Shown: positions 43,440 to 51,437 of the stretch, piece after piece
Layout: each line of letters begins with the position of its first letter
How positions within the stretch are numbered: position 1 is the first letter of the stretch
From: Natronohydrobacter thiooxidans
GTDB lineage: Bacteria > Pseudomonadota > Alphaproteobacteria > Rhodobacterales > Rhodobacteraceae
Reading direction: 5' to 3'
DNA: 64,000 bases
NCBI RefSeq assembly: GCF_001884735.1
Contig: NZ_MJAP01000012.1
Location: forward strand, 246,856 to 310,855
Program-made: the position numbers and the translations under genes
The notes under the pieces: generated by a model
What the model was told of the DNA's origin: nothing
Databases searched by the model: none
Seen by the model: the letters and a program-made list of their open reading frames with translations, nothing else

Positions 43440-44933
43440 CTACCAAACAGAGATCAGCGGAAGCAGCACGAACAACGCGACATAGGTCAGCGCGACCACG
43501 AGCAAGAGATCGATGCGCTCTTCGGGGGCGCCTCTGCGCAGGAAGCGCTCCAGCATCCAGATTTGAAGCGCCGCATAGGGTATCGCCACGATCGGCAGCG
43601 CGATACCGACCGGGGCAACCAGCAGTGCCAGCATCAAGGCCGCGAGGGCCGACAACCCCGTCACCCCCTGCGCCAGTCGCGTGGTGCGTTCAGCGCCCAA
43701 GCGCACCGCAAGCGTTATCTTGCCCGCCATTCTATCTGCGGAAAGGTCGGGAATTCCCGCAAGCAGGATGGCAGGCAGCACCGACAGACCGATCGTCAGC
43801 CCCAGCGCCCATGGCGCGGCCGCCAGCGGATCACCGCCTTGCGCGACGAACCCAAGCAGCAGGACGCCCGGACCATGAGTCAGCGCCACATCCAGCTCGC
43901 CCATGCCCCGATGGGAGAGCTTGATGGGGGGTACTGTATAGGCTAGAGCCAGCACCGCCAAGATACCCAGGACCAGCGCCACCGCGCCGGGATTGGGCAC
44001 CGCGAGGAGAAGCACCAAAGCTGCCGAGGCGCAGAGCGACAGCGCCATCCAGACCCCGCGCCAAAGATCGCGCAGCGAAAGTACGCCCTCGTGCAGGCTG
44101 CGTCCCCCGCCGTTGAACGGCCCCCAATTCTGGTTTGCTGCGTCACTTTCACGATCAAAGATGTCATTGGTCAGCACGGTCGCGGCCTTGAGCGCGACCA
44201 TCGCCACAAGCCCCGCCCCAAAGGCGAGAGCATTCAGCGGCTGCGGCAGGAGCAATGCACCGAGCGTATAGGCAAGCACGCTCATCGGAAAGAATTGCGG
44301 TCGCACCGCAAGCAACCATTGTCCCAGCAGGTGAAGGCGGCTGCGCAAAGGTCCGCGCGGCCCCTCACTCAGTCCTTCACCCAAGGCGCGCGCCTGCTTT
44401 ACCCATCGCCCGCGCGTCTCTGGGTCGGAATGACTGGGCGGTGAGAAGTGATGCACGCCAAGCGTCTTGATTCCGCACAGCCCCAAGGTTGCGCGCGTCA
44501 TGGCGCGCTTGCCCGGAGCGCCCTGTACCCAGCGATAGACCGGCGGCGGGACATCCATGGTGATCAGCAACTCGGCCGTGCGCGGGGCGAGCAGGCCATA
44601 ATAGTGGCCGCCCTCCTCGCGAAAGGCGAAGCCCGGATACAGCACGCGGTCGAGAAAGCCCTTCAGCCGCGCAGGCATCATCCCCCACCAGTTGGGAAAA
44701 ACGAAAACCAGATGATCCGCCCAGTCGACCAGATCGCGCGCCTGTTCGAGATCCGGCTCCAACGGCTGATCTGCGGGCGAGGGTGGGACCACATCGGTGT
44801 CAAAAGCCATCTCTCCGAGCTTGAGGGACCGAACCGCGCAGCCCGCCCTGAGTGCCCCGGCGTGATAGGCCTCTGCCAGCGCGCCACACAGACTTTCATT
44901 CCGTGGATGTCCAAGAATTACGAGCACGTTCAT
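43440..44933 (-). CDS. Quinone reductase-UbiA prenyltransferase fusion
   Basis: A 497-residue two-domain protein. Residues 1-~190 are a flavodoxin-fold NAD(P)H:quinone oxidoreductase of the MdaB/KefF type (ILGHPRNESLCGAL, VFVFPNWWGMMPARLKGFLDRVL, AFREEGG). Residues ~205-497 are a UbiA-superfamily membrane prenyltransferase with about eight helices and both Asp motifs: NDIFDRESD (256-264) and DLSADRMAGK (395-404). It could reduce a quinone and prenylate or otherwise process it on one chain. GAGG precedes the start; the gene lies 82 bp after the sigma factor gene and probably shares its transcript. Substrates unknown. Confidence 0.88.
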   Translation of the reverse strand: MNVLVILGHPRNESLCGALAEAYHAGALRAGCAVRSLKLGEMAFDTDVVPPSPADQPLEPDLEQARDLVDWADHLVFVFPNWWGMMPARLKGFLDRVLYPGFAFREEGGHYYGLLAPRTAELLITMDVPPPVYRWVQGAPGKRAMTRATLGLCGIKTLGVHHFSPPSHSDPETRGRWVKQARALGEGLSEGPRGPLRSRLHLLGQWLLAVRPQFFPMSVLAYTLGALLLPQPLNALAFGAGLVAMVALKAATVLTNDIFDRESDAANQNWGPFNGGGRSLHEGVLSLRDLWRGVWMALSLCASAALVLLLAVPNPGAVALVLGILAVLALAYTVPPIKLSHRGMGELDVALTHGPGVLLLGFVAQGGDPLAAAPWALGLTIGLSVLPAILLAGIPDLSADRMAGKITLAVRLGAERTTRLAQGVTGLSALAALMLALLVAPVGIALPIVAIPYAALQIWMLERFLRRGAPEERIDLLLVVALTYVALFVLLPLISVW

Positions 44934-45015
44934 GAAATCCTCATTGAATTGGCATCACGCTGCGCTGTCACGCGCTGCTTTTCGTCGCTGGAATTTCTCT
45001 GGCGCATCGCCCTCG

Positions 45016-45582
45016 TCAAAGAAGTGGAATTTCCGAAGAGACGGCCGCAGAGACATCTTTCGTGCAGCCTTCGGCTGTCTGCTCGCCCAAGTCCTCCAGC
45101 AGCCGCAGACGCGCGCGGTAGAGGCGGCTTTTCACGGTGCCGATTTCACAGTCGCAGGCAGATGCGGTTTCTTTGTAACTCATGCCCAACACACCGATCA
45201 TCATGATCACTTCACGTTGAGACCGTGGAAGTCGGTGTATCGCTTCCATAAGCTCGCGCTTGCGCTGCGACCATTCCTGCTGCGGCAGGCTGCCGACATT
45301 GCTCGCGACGCATTGCTTCCTGCCGGTCGGTTCGCGCGTCGCGATCTTGTATCTTGTATAATATGTATTGCGCATGATCGTGAAGAGCCAGGATTTGAGC
45401 CGCGTACCTGGCGTGTACTGATGAATCTTGCTCAGGGCCTTGCTCAGCGTTTCCTGTACGAGGTCATCCGCATCACTCTGGTTCATATAGAAGGTGCGGG
45501 CGAACGCGCGCAGCGCAGGAATCAAGGCCACCACGTCATCTTCGGTGGATGCCATGCTGGTTTCCGACCGTTCAAAAGGCAT
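45016..45582 (-). CDS. EcfG-type ECF sigma factor
   Basis: A 188-residue ECF sigma factor. Region 2 includes ADDLVQETLSKALSKIHQYTPGTRLKSWLFTIMRNTYYTRYK, and region 4 is LPRSQREVIMMIGVLGMSYKETASACDCEIGTVKSRLYRARLRL; both are closest to the ECF15/EcfG general-stress group, including PGT.L..WLFTI.RN. I start at ATG 45582, which has GGGAGG nine bases upstream; a shorter start at 45555 lacks one. The gene has an EcfG-type promoter of its own, implying autoregulation. NepR and PhyR, normally adjacent, are not next to it; a NepR-like gene is 7 kb away. Confidence 0.88.
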   Translation of the reverse strand: MPFERSETSMASTEDDVVALIPALRAFARTFYMNQSDADDLVQETLSKALSKIHQYTPGTRLKSWLFTIMRNTYYTRYKIATREPTGRKQCVASNVGSLPQQEWSQRKRELMEAIHRLPRSQREVIMMIGVLGMSYKETASACDCEIGTVKSRLYRARLRLLEDLGEQTAEGCTKDVSAAVSSEIPLL

Positions 45583-45632
45583 ATGCCTGGTCCTCCCGTG
45601 CGAATGAGAATTTTCTTGTGCCGTCACCAATC

Positions 45633-45657
45633 AACCCGTCATGCGGGAGGCGGTTCC
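45633..45657 (-). promoter_or_regulatory. EcfG-type promoter: GGAAC-N16-GGTT (reverse strand), sigma gene
   Basis: Reverse-strand GGAAC begins at 45657 and GGTT lies at 45636-45633, 50 bp before the chosen sigma factor start, consistent with positive autoregulation. Confidence 0.65.
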
Positions 45658-45869
45658 ACGTTGCGGAAGCACTCACGCACGAGCACTCAATCTGAGCGTG
45701 TTTCCGCCGAGGGGTCAGAACATCCGAGGGCGCGGCTGTGACGGGGCAGGGCTTTCTTCGGTCGGGCGCGGCAATTTCCGTGGCTCTCGATAGTCTCGCG
45801 GCGGAGAAACAGACAGTCGAGTGTTTCTTGGATCTGCTTTGCTTGCCGACCCTGAAAGCAGGCGGGCAG
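45658..45869. other. Intergenic region between divergent EcfG-type promoters
   Basis: About 210 bp separating the sigma gene promoter from the forward-facing promoter at 45870; no gene or further motif recognised. Confidence 0.4.
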
Positions 45870-45894
45870 GGAACATCTTCAAAGATCAGGTGTT
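45870..45894 (+). promoter_or_regulatory. EcfG-type promoter: GGAAC-N16-TGTT
   Basis: GGAACA at 45870 and TGTT at 45891-45894, 143 bp before the 205-residue membrane-anchored protein. Confidence 0.5.
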
Positions 45895-46037
45895 GGAGCA
45901 TTGCAGAGGGACAGCGGCAAGGCTTCTGCTCCTTGGTGCGCGCGGCATTCAGATCAGCGAGCACTGATTGCGGAGTGGTCGCAAGGCCGCGAGGCACAAT
46001 TTTCCAGACCGCGCGGCAACGAGGCTCACACCCGCAA

Positions 46038-46655
46038 ATGCACGATTTCCTCGCCCAGAATATCGAGATACTGAACGCCTTCCTGAACGGGCTGCTGGTA
46101 CTGATATGGGCAGTATATCTTCAGATATTTCTGGTCAGCCATTTGCGCCAGGCCCGCAGCGTAATCCATATCGATATCGGGGCAGCGGATGGAGAGCGCT
46201 CCCGCTGCCTTGTCACCAACCTGAGTTCAAACCCGCTCTATGTGCAGGGGATGGTCGCAGACCTGCTTGGGGACGAGAGTTCCACGCGTGTGACCATCAC
46301 CGAACGCGAGGAAATTGATCAGACTGATCTGGAGGATCCCTTGGCGCGGACCAATCGCGGAACTCTGCAACCTGGACAGACGATTGATGTAGGTTCACTG
46401 GCAGATGTGCTCAATCGCGCATGGATCAGGCTGGGGCAGCGGTGGTCCATTGATGGACTGGTTCAAGTAAAGGTCACGGTCATTGCCATCTCGGGCCAGG
46501 CGGAGCGGGTCGTCGGAGCCAGCAAGACCTTTGACGCGAAATACCTGAACGGCCGCAGCCACTTTGTTCCGCAAAGTGTGCTCACACATCAGATCCGACC
46601 GCGGCGTGCACGAACTGCTTTCAGCGATCTGATGAATGATCAGTCAGAGGAGTAA
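46038..46655 (+). CDS. Membrane-anchored protein of unknown function
   Basis: A 205-residue protein with one N-terminal hydrophobic helix (LNAFLNGLLVLIWAVYLQIFLVSHL, ~12-36) followed by a soluble domain with alternating strands (VIHIDIGAADGERSRCLVTNLSSNPLYVQGMVADLL, TRVTITEREEID, VQVKVTVIAISG). No catalytic motif is visible and I do not recognise the family. No strong ribosome binding site precedes ATG 46038. It is divergent from the EcfG-type sigma gene and has its own EcfG-type site. Confidence 0.65.
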   Translation: MHDFLAQNIEILNAFLNGLLVLIWAVYLQIFLVSHLRQARSVIHIDIGAADGERSRCLVTNLSSNPLYVQGMVADLLGDESSTRVTITEREEIDQTDLEDPLARTNRGTLQPGQTIDVGSLADVLNRAWIRLGQRWSIDGLVQVKVTVIAISGQAERVVGASKTFDAKYLNGRSHFVPQSVLTHQIRPRRARTAFSDLMNDQSEE

Positions 46656-46926
46656 TGCGGAAACTCCGCACCGGGTAAATGTCGCGGACGTGCCATAGGG
46701 CGCGCGGCGGCATAGCGGAAGGAACGGGGATTCATGCCAGTCCGTGGACAGTGCGGGAACTGAAACAACCAGAGCTTTTGTCGTCTTGTCGCTGCTTCCG
46801 GGTGGCGCATGCGCCCGCATTCACGCCAAGGGTTTTGCCAGCAACGAATGCTCCTGCGCCGAGACAACAGGTTCTTGCCGGACTGTTACGCTGGCAAGGC
46901 ATATCGCGGATTGCAAATGAAATGAT
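46656..46926. other. Intergenic region without recognised gene
   Basis: About 270 bp between convergent genes. A GGAAC occurs but is not followed by a correctly spaced -10; nothing else is seen before the terminator. Confidence 0.4.
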
Positions 46927-46952
46927 GCCGGGCGGCCATCTGACCGCCCGGC
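46927..46952 (-). terminator. Terminator after two-domain PRC-barrel gene
   Basis: A 9-bp perfect stem GCCGGGCGG (46927-46935) with 46944-46952 around an 8-base loop; on the reverse strand it is followed by a T-rich ATCATTTCATTT. Confidence 0.65.
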
Positions 46953-47044
46953 ACATCGGGAGCTGTGATATCACGCGCGACACCCACGAGGGAGGGAAGC
47001 GAAGGTGCCGCCGGACATTCAAAATGGATCAAACAGCTCCTGAC

Positions 47045-48145
47045 TCAGTTGACACCATATTCCGGCATCGTGCGCAGCGTGTCCTCTGTAACATCGACAT
47101 AGATGCGCAGATCCGTCAGGCCCTCGTCGCGCAGCACCGACAGTTCGTCAAAGCCGATGGCGACGGTATGCGCGCCAAGGCCAAGGAATCCGCCAACGTC
47201 AGCAACGATATATTGTGCTTCGCCCTCAGGCCCCAGCACGACATCGGTCACGTTGCCGACATTGTCATCATTGACGTCATAGAGATTGGCATTCAGCAGG
47301 TCATCGGCCGAGATCTCGTTGGCCTCCGCTTGCTGGTAGCCCTCACGCTGGATATCTGGCGGCATCAGACCATCGCGGCCTCCGAGCCAATCATCCTGCT
47401 GTTGCGCGGCTTGTTGCTGACCAGGATCCTGTTGCATGCCTTCTTGCAACTGCATGCCACGATCCTGCTGTGCTGTCGCGTCGAACTCTGGCGCGGACTC
47501 CAGCATATCGGCGCCCATCATCGTTATGACATAGACCTGCGAGGGATCGTTCGTGTCGGTTGAAAAGTGAACCTGATCCAGACCGATGGCAACTTGACGG
47601 GCGCCCATGCCAAGGAATCCGCCCACATCGACCAGAATAGCCTGGACGTTGCCACGCTCATCAAGCAACAGGTCGTTGACATTGCCGATGTTTTCCATGC
47701 CGTCAAGCTGTTCGGCGCCCACTGGCTGCCCCCAGCGTCCGACCTGCTGGCCCTGCATCCCTTGTTGGCCTGGCTGGCCCTGCAATCCTTGCTGACCTGC
47801 CTGATCCTGCATGCCTTGCTGGTCCTGCAGACCTTGCTGACCTGCCTGGTCCTGCAGTCCTTGCTGGTCCGGCTGGTCCTGCAACCCTTGCTGTTCCTGC
47901 ATCCCTGGCCGGTCCTCCAGCCCTTGCGGGGCTTGCTGACCCTGAGCGGGAGCGAATACCTGCGCATCCATCAGTTCGCTGGCAAGAATGTCGCTATGTT
48001 GCATTTGGCCCGTATGAGTACCACTCCCGGGCTGGGCGCCTTGTTGCCCTGCCTGCGCGCCCTGTTGCGTGCCGTCGGCTGTCTGTGCGAGCGCGGGTCC
48101 GGCCATAATGAGCGCGAGCGCTGTGGTCGTGATAAGTCGTTTCAT
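47045..48145 (-). CDS. Secreted protein with two PRC-barrels and a Gln-rich repeat linker
   Basis: A 366-residue exported protein: a signal peptide ending PALAQ (~21), then a collagen-like Gln/Gly/Asp-rich region of short repeats (QQGLQDQ, QQGMQDQAG; ~75-135), a first PRC-barrel (ENIGNVNDLLLDERGNVQAILVDVGGFLGMGARQVAIGLDQV), a second Gln-rich linker and a second PRC-barrel (DNVGNVTDVVLGPEGEAQYIVADVGGFLGLGAHTVAIGFDEL). AGGAGG precedes ATG 48145; an EcfG-type promoter lies 73 bp upstream. A periplasmic structural or binding role is likely; function unknown. Confidence 0.88.
   Translation of the reverse strand: MKRLITTTALALIMAGPALAQTADGTQQGAQAGQQGAQPGSGTHTGQMQHSDILASELMDAQVFAPAQGQQAPQGLEDRPGMQEQQGLQDQPDQQGLQDQAGQQGLQDQQGMQDQAGQQGLQGQPGQQGMQGQQVGRWGQPVGAEQLDGMENIGNVNDLLLDERGNVQAILVDVGGFLGMGARQVAIGLDQVHFSTDTNDPSQVYVITMMGADMLESAPEFDATAQQDRGMQLQEGMQQDPGQQQAAQQQDDWLGGRDGLMPPDIQREGYQQAEANEISADDLLNANLYDVNDDNVGNVTDVVLGPEGEAQYIVADVGGFLGLGAHTVAIGFDELSVLRDEGLTDLRIYVDVTEDTLRTMPEYGVN
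47740..47925 (-). repeat. Degenerate short repeats coding for Gln-Gly-rich linker
   Basis: Repeated CTGCAGTCCTTGCTG-type units coding for Q-G-L/M-Q-D-Q and related heptads on the reverse strand. Repeat number may vary between strains. Confidence 0.7.
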
Positions 48146-48217
48146 TCTTGAACCTCCTGATTCAACTTTTTGATGTCCCGCCTCCTCAAAGCTCGGAAGC
48201 GGTCCCAGTGCCTCCCA

Positions 48218-48242
48218 AACAGCCGATCCGACAGATTGTTCC
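48218..48242 (-). promoter_or_regulatory. EcfG-type promoter: GGAAC-N16-TGTT (reverse strand)
   Basis: Reverse-strand GGAACA begins at 48242 and TGTT lies at 48221-48218, facing the two-domain PRC-barrel gene. Confidence 0.6.
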
Positions 48243-48431
48243 TCTCCGAGCCACATATTCACCCCCGTCACACTCGGCAGCGAAGCTGAATTCCGCTTAG
48301 ACATATGCCCGCGCACGACTGCCAGCATGGTCCAGATGTCGGCTCTGCAATTTCTGAGGTGATGTCCTTCGGGCGGCAGGTCGCAGCCATTCCAGCGCTA
48401 CGCGCCATAAGTCGAGCAGCGGGTGCCGGGG

Positions 48432-48617
48432 CTATTGCTGAGGTTGGGCCGGTTGCTCAACCACAGTGGGCGGCTCTTCTGCGGCGTCCTCTCTCGTCTG
48501 GCCAGCAAGGACCAGGATCAGCACCAGCAACAGGAAACCCCCTGGAATCATTGCATAGATCAGACTGCGGGGCATACCACGCGACGCTTTCGGCTTCTTG
48601 TCGGGTTTCTTGGCCAT
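48432..48617 (-). CDS. Small single-pass membrane protein
   Basis: A 61-residue protein: basic N-terminus (MAKKPDKKPKASRGMPRS), one hydrophobic helix (LIYAMIPGGFLLLVLILVLAG) and an acidic/Pro/Gln-rich tail. A full-consensus EcfG-type promoter is 28 bp upstream, which supports the gene although the family is not recognised. Confidence 0.7.
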   Translation of the reverse strand: MAKKPDKKPKASRGMPRSLIYAMIPGGFLLLVLILVLAGQTREDAAEEPPTVVEQPAQPQQ

Positions 48618-48645
48618 CCGGGATTCCTTAGCTCATCACCCACTT

Positions 48646-48671
48646 AACGCATAAACCACACCTGTTGTTCC
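48646..48671 (-). promoter_or_regulatory. EcfG-type promoter: GGAAC-N17-CGTT (reverse strand)
   Basis: Reverse-strand GGAACA begins at 48671 and CGTT lies at 48649-48646, full consensus, in front of the 61-residue membrane protein. Confidence 0.75.
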
Positions 48672-48805
48672 CTGGGAATCTGATGCATTCCGGAGCGCGC
48701 GCGCTTGGGGTCACGCCGCGATGATGACGTCGGGCCTTCGTAAGAAAGCCGCCTCAAGATCAGACCTGCTGCGCAAAACGATCTGCCCGTGCGCAGGCCC
48801 TTTCG

Positions 48806-50002
48806 TCACACCGGATAGCGGAAGCTCGCCGCGATGCACGTTTCCACACTGCCGCGCCCCTCCAATGGGAAGACATCGCCGCCGTTCCTGAGTGTCTCGA
48901 CCACGGCGCAGTCGATCAGGTCATCCGCACCGTCCTCGGCAGGTTCTGCAGTCAGCTTAGTGGCGTCGAAATGCCCGTAGAGAGTGTGTCCACTGTCAAC
49001 AAAGAGATGTGACACGCGACCCGTTGCCGCCGCCGTGACAATCTCGACAGGATCTTTGCTTGCTTCGCGGTCCCCGCGCCCTAGCGACATCGCCAGTTTG
49101 TCCCAGGTTTCAGAGCGGCGTTTTTCTACCGCGCTCTGCAGGCATTGTGATGCCGCGTCGCGCATTTCTGTCTGGTCGAGTGTGTCGGGATGCTGCGTGA
49201 TCCCCTTGTCAACAAGAAACGGATATTCCGTGCTTGCGCGCAGCATACCGTACAATCGCTCATCCGCGATCAGGACAAGAGGCGTGTTCGTGCCGCTCAG
49301 ATATTGAGCTACGGCATTAATGATCAGATTGGCGTAACTGCGCATATCCTCTTCATGGTCTTCGCGCCAGTCATGCCCGCCCATGCTGTGATGCGGAACA
49401 CCTGACGGCCCTGCTGGCCCTGCCGGGCTCATCAGCCCACCCCGGTATGACGCGGGGATACCGGAATCCTCGCGTCCGTGGATGTTGCCTTTCTCTTGCT
49501 GATTGGTGAACTTGCTGATTGCGGCCAAAGAGCCGGGCAGATCAGGGATCTTTTCTTCGCTCAGTATCCCGCCGACGGCGCGGTAAAGGCAGGCGCGCTC
49601 ACGGCTGGCCACAAGGATCGCGTGATCGGGTGTCTGTTTCAGGTCCTCCAACAAAGGTAGCAGCCGAAAGCGCGGGCCGACATGAACGCTGGTTTCGGTG
49701 AAGCGCGCATCCACCACCCGCGTCACATCAGGGGCGATGAACACCGCCACGCGACGTTCACTCCCGCCAGCAACATCGTCATAGCTCAAAGCCCGCAAGC
49801 GCTGTTCTACCGAAGCAATTGCCGCTGCATCTGCGGCGACCGTCGCGATCGCTTTCTGGGCTTGCGATTTGGCATTCTTGAGCGCGATGCGGATGTGATC
49901 GTGCTCACCGCCACCTGCGGCCATTTCCATGTAAAGGCTGACACAAATTGGCGCGTCGCAGGCCGCGAGATCCCGAAGCAGGCTTGTATTGAGTCTTTGC
50001 AT
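48806..50002 (-). CDS. Bacterial eRF1-like (baeRF) family protein
   Basis: A 398-residue soluble protein resembling the bacterial archaeo-eukaryotic release factor families: an N-terminal domain (APICVSLYMEM...IRIALKNAKSQAQ), a central segment (RVAVFIAPDVTRVVDARF...DHAILVASRERACLYRAVGG) and a C-terminal pelota/eRF1-like part (PLVLIADERLYGMLRAST, RVSHLFVDSGHTLYG, DLIDCAVVETLRNGGDVFPL). These relatives of eRF1/Vms1 may rescue stalled or hibernating ribosomes; evidence is indirect. Upstream GGAAC has N16 and GGCT, a partial EcfG match only. Confidence 0.8.
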   Translation of the reverse strand: MQRLNTSLLRDLAACDAPICVSLYMEMAAGGGEHDHIRIALKNAKSQAQKAIATVAADAAAIASVEQRLRALSYDDVAGGSERRVAVFIAPDVTRVVDARFTETSVHVGPRFRLLPLLEDLKQTPDHAILVASRERACLYRAVGGILSEEKIPDLPGSLAAISKFTNQQEKGNIHGREDSGIPASYRGGLMSPAGPAGPSGVPHHSMGGHDWREDHEEDMRSYANLIINAVAQYLSGTNTPLVLIADERLYGMLRASTEYPFLVDKGITQHPDTLDQTEMRDAASQCLQSAVEKRRSETWDKLAMSLGRGDREASKDPVEIVTAAATGRVSHLFVDSGHTLYGHFDATKLTAEPAEDGADDLIDCAVVETLRNGGDVFPLEGRGSVETCIAASFRYPV

Positions 50003-50138
50003 GTCTCACCTCTAACTTTCCTCTGAGAATAAGCCTGTGCCCCCTGTTCAGGTTCCTCGCCAGAAAGACGCTCCTGCGCGCGGCAAATGCGCTGACACCA
50101 CCGTCGAGCGATGTGAGCACGCCAAAACGCGAGCTTTC

Positions 50139-50489
50139 CTACATGAACACAAGAACAACAACAAAAAGGATCGCAATGACCAAGGCCAACGCGAGAAGTA
50201 ATGGCCCAAGCCGGGGCTGAAGCAGCTTGCTGCCACGGCCCTGACGGGCAGGCGGCCCCAAGTGGGTACTCTGGGCCTCGCCCAAATCCCGATCAGAACG
50301 ATCTTGTATTTCGTGCTGATGCGCTATCCGCGCCTGCCTGTCGGTCACCGGGGCTCCGGCTGCTTCATCATCTGTTCCCAGGGGCGCTGCGGCAGGATCA
50401 GGAAAGGCGATCTTGTCGCGCCCTTCTCCAGCGTCAATGTCGCGCCGGAGCCTTGAGGGCGTCTTGGAAGATTGTTGGTTCTTGCGCAT
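50139..50489 (-). CDS. Tail-anchored membrane protein of unknown function
   Basis: A 116-residue protein, hydrophilic and charged for ~85 residues (MRKNQQSSKTPSRLRRDIDAG..., VTDRQARIAHQHEIQDRSDRDL), ending in a hydrophobic helix LLLALALVIAILFVVVLVFM. AAGGA precedes ATG 50489 and an EcfG-type site is 28 bp upstream. No family recognised. Confidence 0.65.
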   Translation of the reverse strand: MRKNQQSSKTPSRLRRDIDAGEGRDKIAFPDPAAAPLGTDDEAAGAPVTDRQARIAHQHEIQDRSDRDLGEAQSTHLGPPARQGRGSKLLQPRLGPLLLALALVIAILFVVVLVFM

Positions 50490-50516
50490 TGTCCGTTCCT
50501 TCCGGTCTGGAAACCG

Positions 50517-50541
50517 AACTACAGCGCAGAAAACTTGTTCC
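50517..50541 (-). promoter_or_regulatory. EcfG-type promoter: GGAAC-N16-AGTT (reverse strand)
   Basis: Reverse-strand GGAACA begins at 50541 and AGTT lies at 50520-50517, facing the tail-anchored 116-residue protein. Confidence 0.5.
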
Positions 50542-50660
50542 CGCCCTGCGCGATATCGAAACAATACCCGACCTATCTCGCGCAGCGAGACCGCAGGCTG
50601 CAAGGCCGCACGGCGCCACGGCAAGGATCTGGCTGGGAGGCACTGACGCTGATGCTGTGG

Positions 50661-50685
50661 GGAACATATGCTTCCCTTCGCGGTT
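50661..50685 (+). promoter_or_regulatory. EcfG-type promoter: GGAAC-N16-GGTT
   Basis: GGAACA at 50661 and GGTT at 50682-50685, 123 bp before the YetF-like gene; back to back with the site at 50517. Confidence 0.6.
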
Positions 50686-50808
50686 TCGCCCGGACGATGC
50701 TCGGCTTTTGGCTCGCGCCGCATTTAGGTGCGGCGGCATGGCGTGTGGCCAGCAGAAGAGCCGGAATGCCGTCACCGAGCTTTGGTTTTTCTCTGTCGGT
50801 TGAACGAA

Positions 50809-51318
50809 ATGGTGGATGATCTCTTGATGGAAGCGCGCGGGTGGCTGGGGCTGGATGAAGACGAGCTTGAAGCCCGCCACATGGCTCTGCGTGCCGTGGT
50901 GGTGTTCATCTTCTCGATTGTGGTCGTAAGGCTTGGAAAGAAACGCTTCATTGGCGAAAATACGGCCTTTGACCTGATCCTTGGCGTCCTGCTTGGATCC
51001 ACGATCAGCCGCGCCATTACCGGACAGTCGCCCTTCTTCCCGACACTGACCGCAGTGGTCGTTATCCTCGCGCTCCACTGGTTTATTTCGCAGCTGGCAG
51101 TGCGCTGGGAGGGCTTCGGTACGCTGGTGAAGGGCCGCTCGCGTGTTCTTGTTTCGGATGGAAAGGTGGATTGGTCGGAAATGAAAAGTGGCAATATCAG
51201 CGAGAATGATCTGCGTGAGGCCCTGCGCCTCAAGGCGCGGATTTCAGACTGGAACAAGGTCAAGGAAGCGCGCCTCGAACGAAACGGAGAGATCAGCGTC
51301 ATCCTGCAGAGCGACTAG
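50809..51318 (+). CDS. YetF-family (DUF421) membrane protein
   Basis: A 169-residue protein with three N-terminal hydrophobic helices and a cytoplasmic C-terminal domain. The motif GKKRFIGENTAFDLILGVLLGSTISRAITG is the DUF421/YetF signature, and the C-terminal VLVSDGKVDWSEMKSGNISENDLREALRLK is the family's small beta domain. Members have been linked to spore germination and stress in Bacillus; no defined activity. Start at ATG 50809 lacks a clear ribosome binding site; ATG 50827 is an alternative. Confidence 0.88.
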   Translation: MVDDLLMEARGWLGLDEDELEARHMALRAVVVFIFSIVVVRLGKKRFIGENTAFDLILGVLLGSTISRAITGQSPFFPTLTAVVVILALHWFISQLAVRWEGFGTLVKGRSRVLVSDGKVDWSEMKSGNISENDLREALRLKARISDWNKVKEARLERNGEISVILQSD

Positions 51319-51369
51319 CGCGCGATCCTCGCCACATAGCAGGAATATGCAGACAGTCGGGCACAGACC

Positions 51370-51395
51370 GGAACAAATGCGACGTTTTTCAGGTT
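51370..51395 (+). promoter_or_regulatory. EcfG-type promoter: GGAAC-N17-GGTT
   Basis: GGAACA at 51370 and GGTT at 51392-51395, 42 bp before the YciE-like gene. Confidence 0.6.
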
Positions 51396-51437
51396 CGGTG
51401 AGCGTCGGAATAACCCAAGTTTTCACGGAGATTCAAA

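Noticed and set aside
50031..50056. Possible EcfG-type site for the baeRF gene
   Set aside because: The -10 would be GGCT (N16) or GCTT (N17), outside the pattern used.
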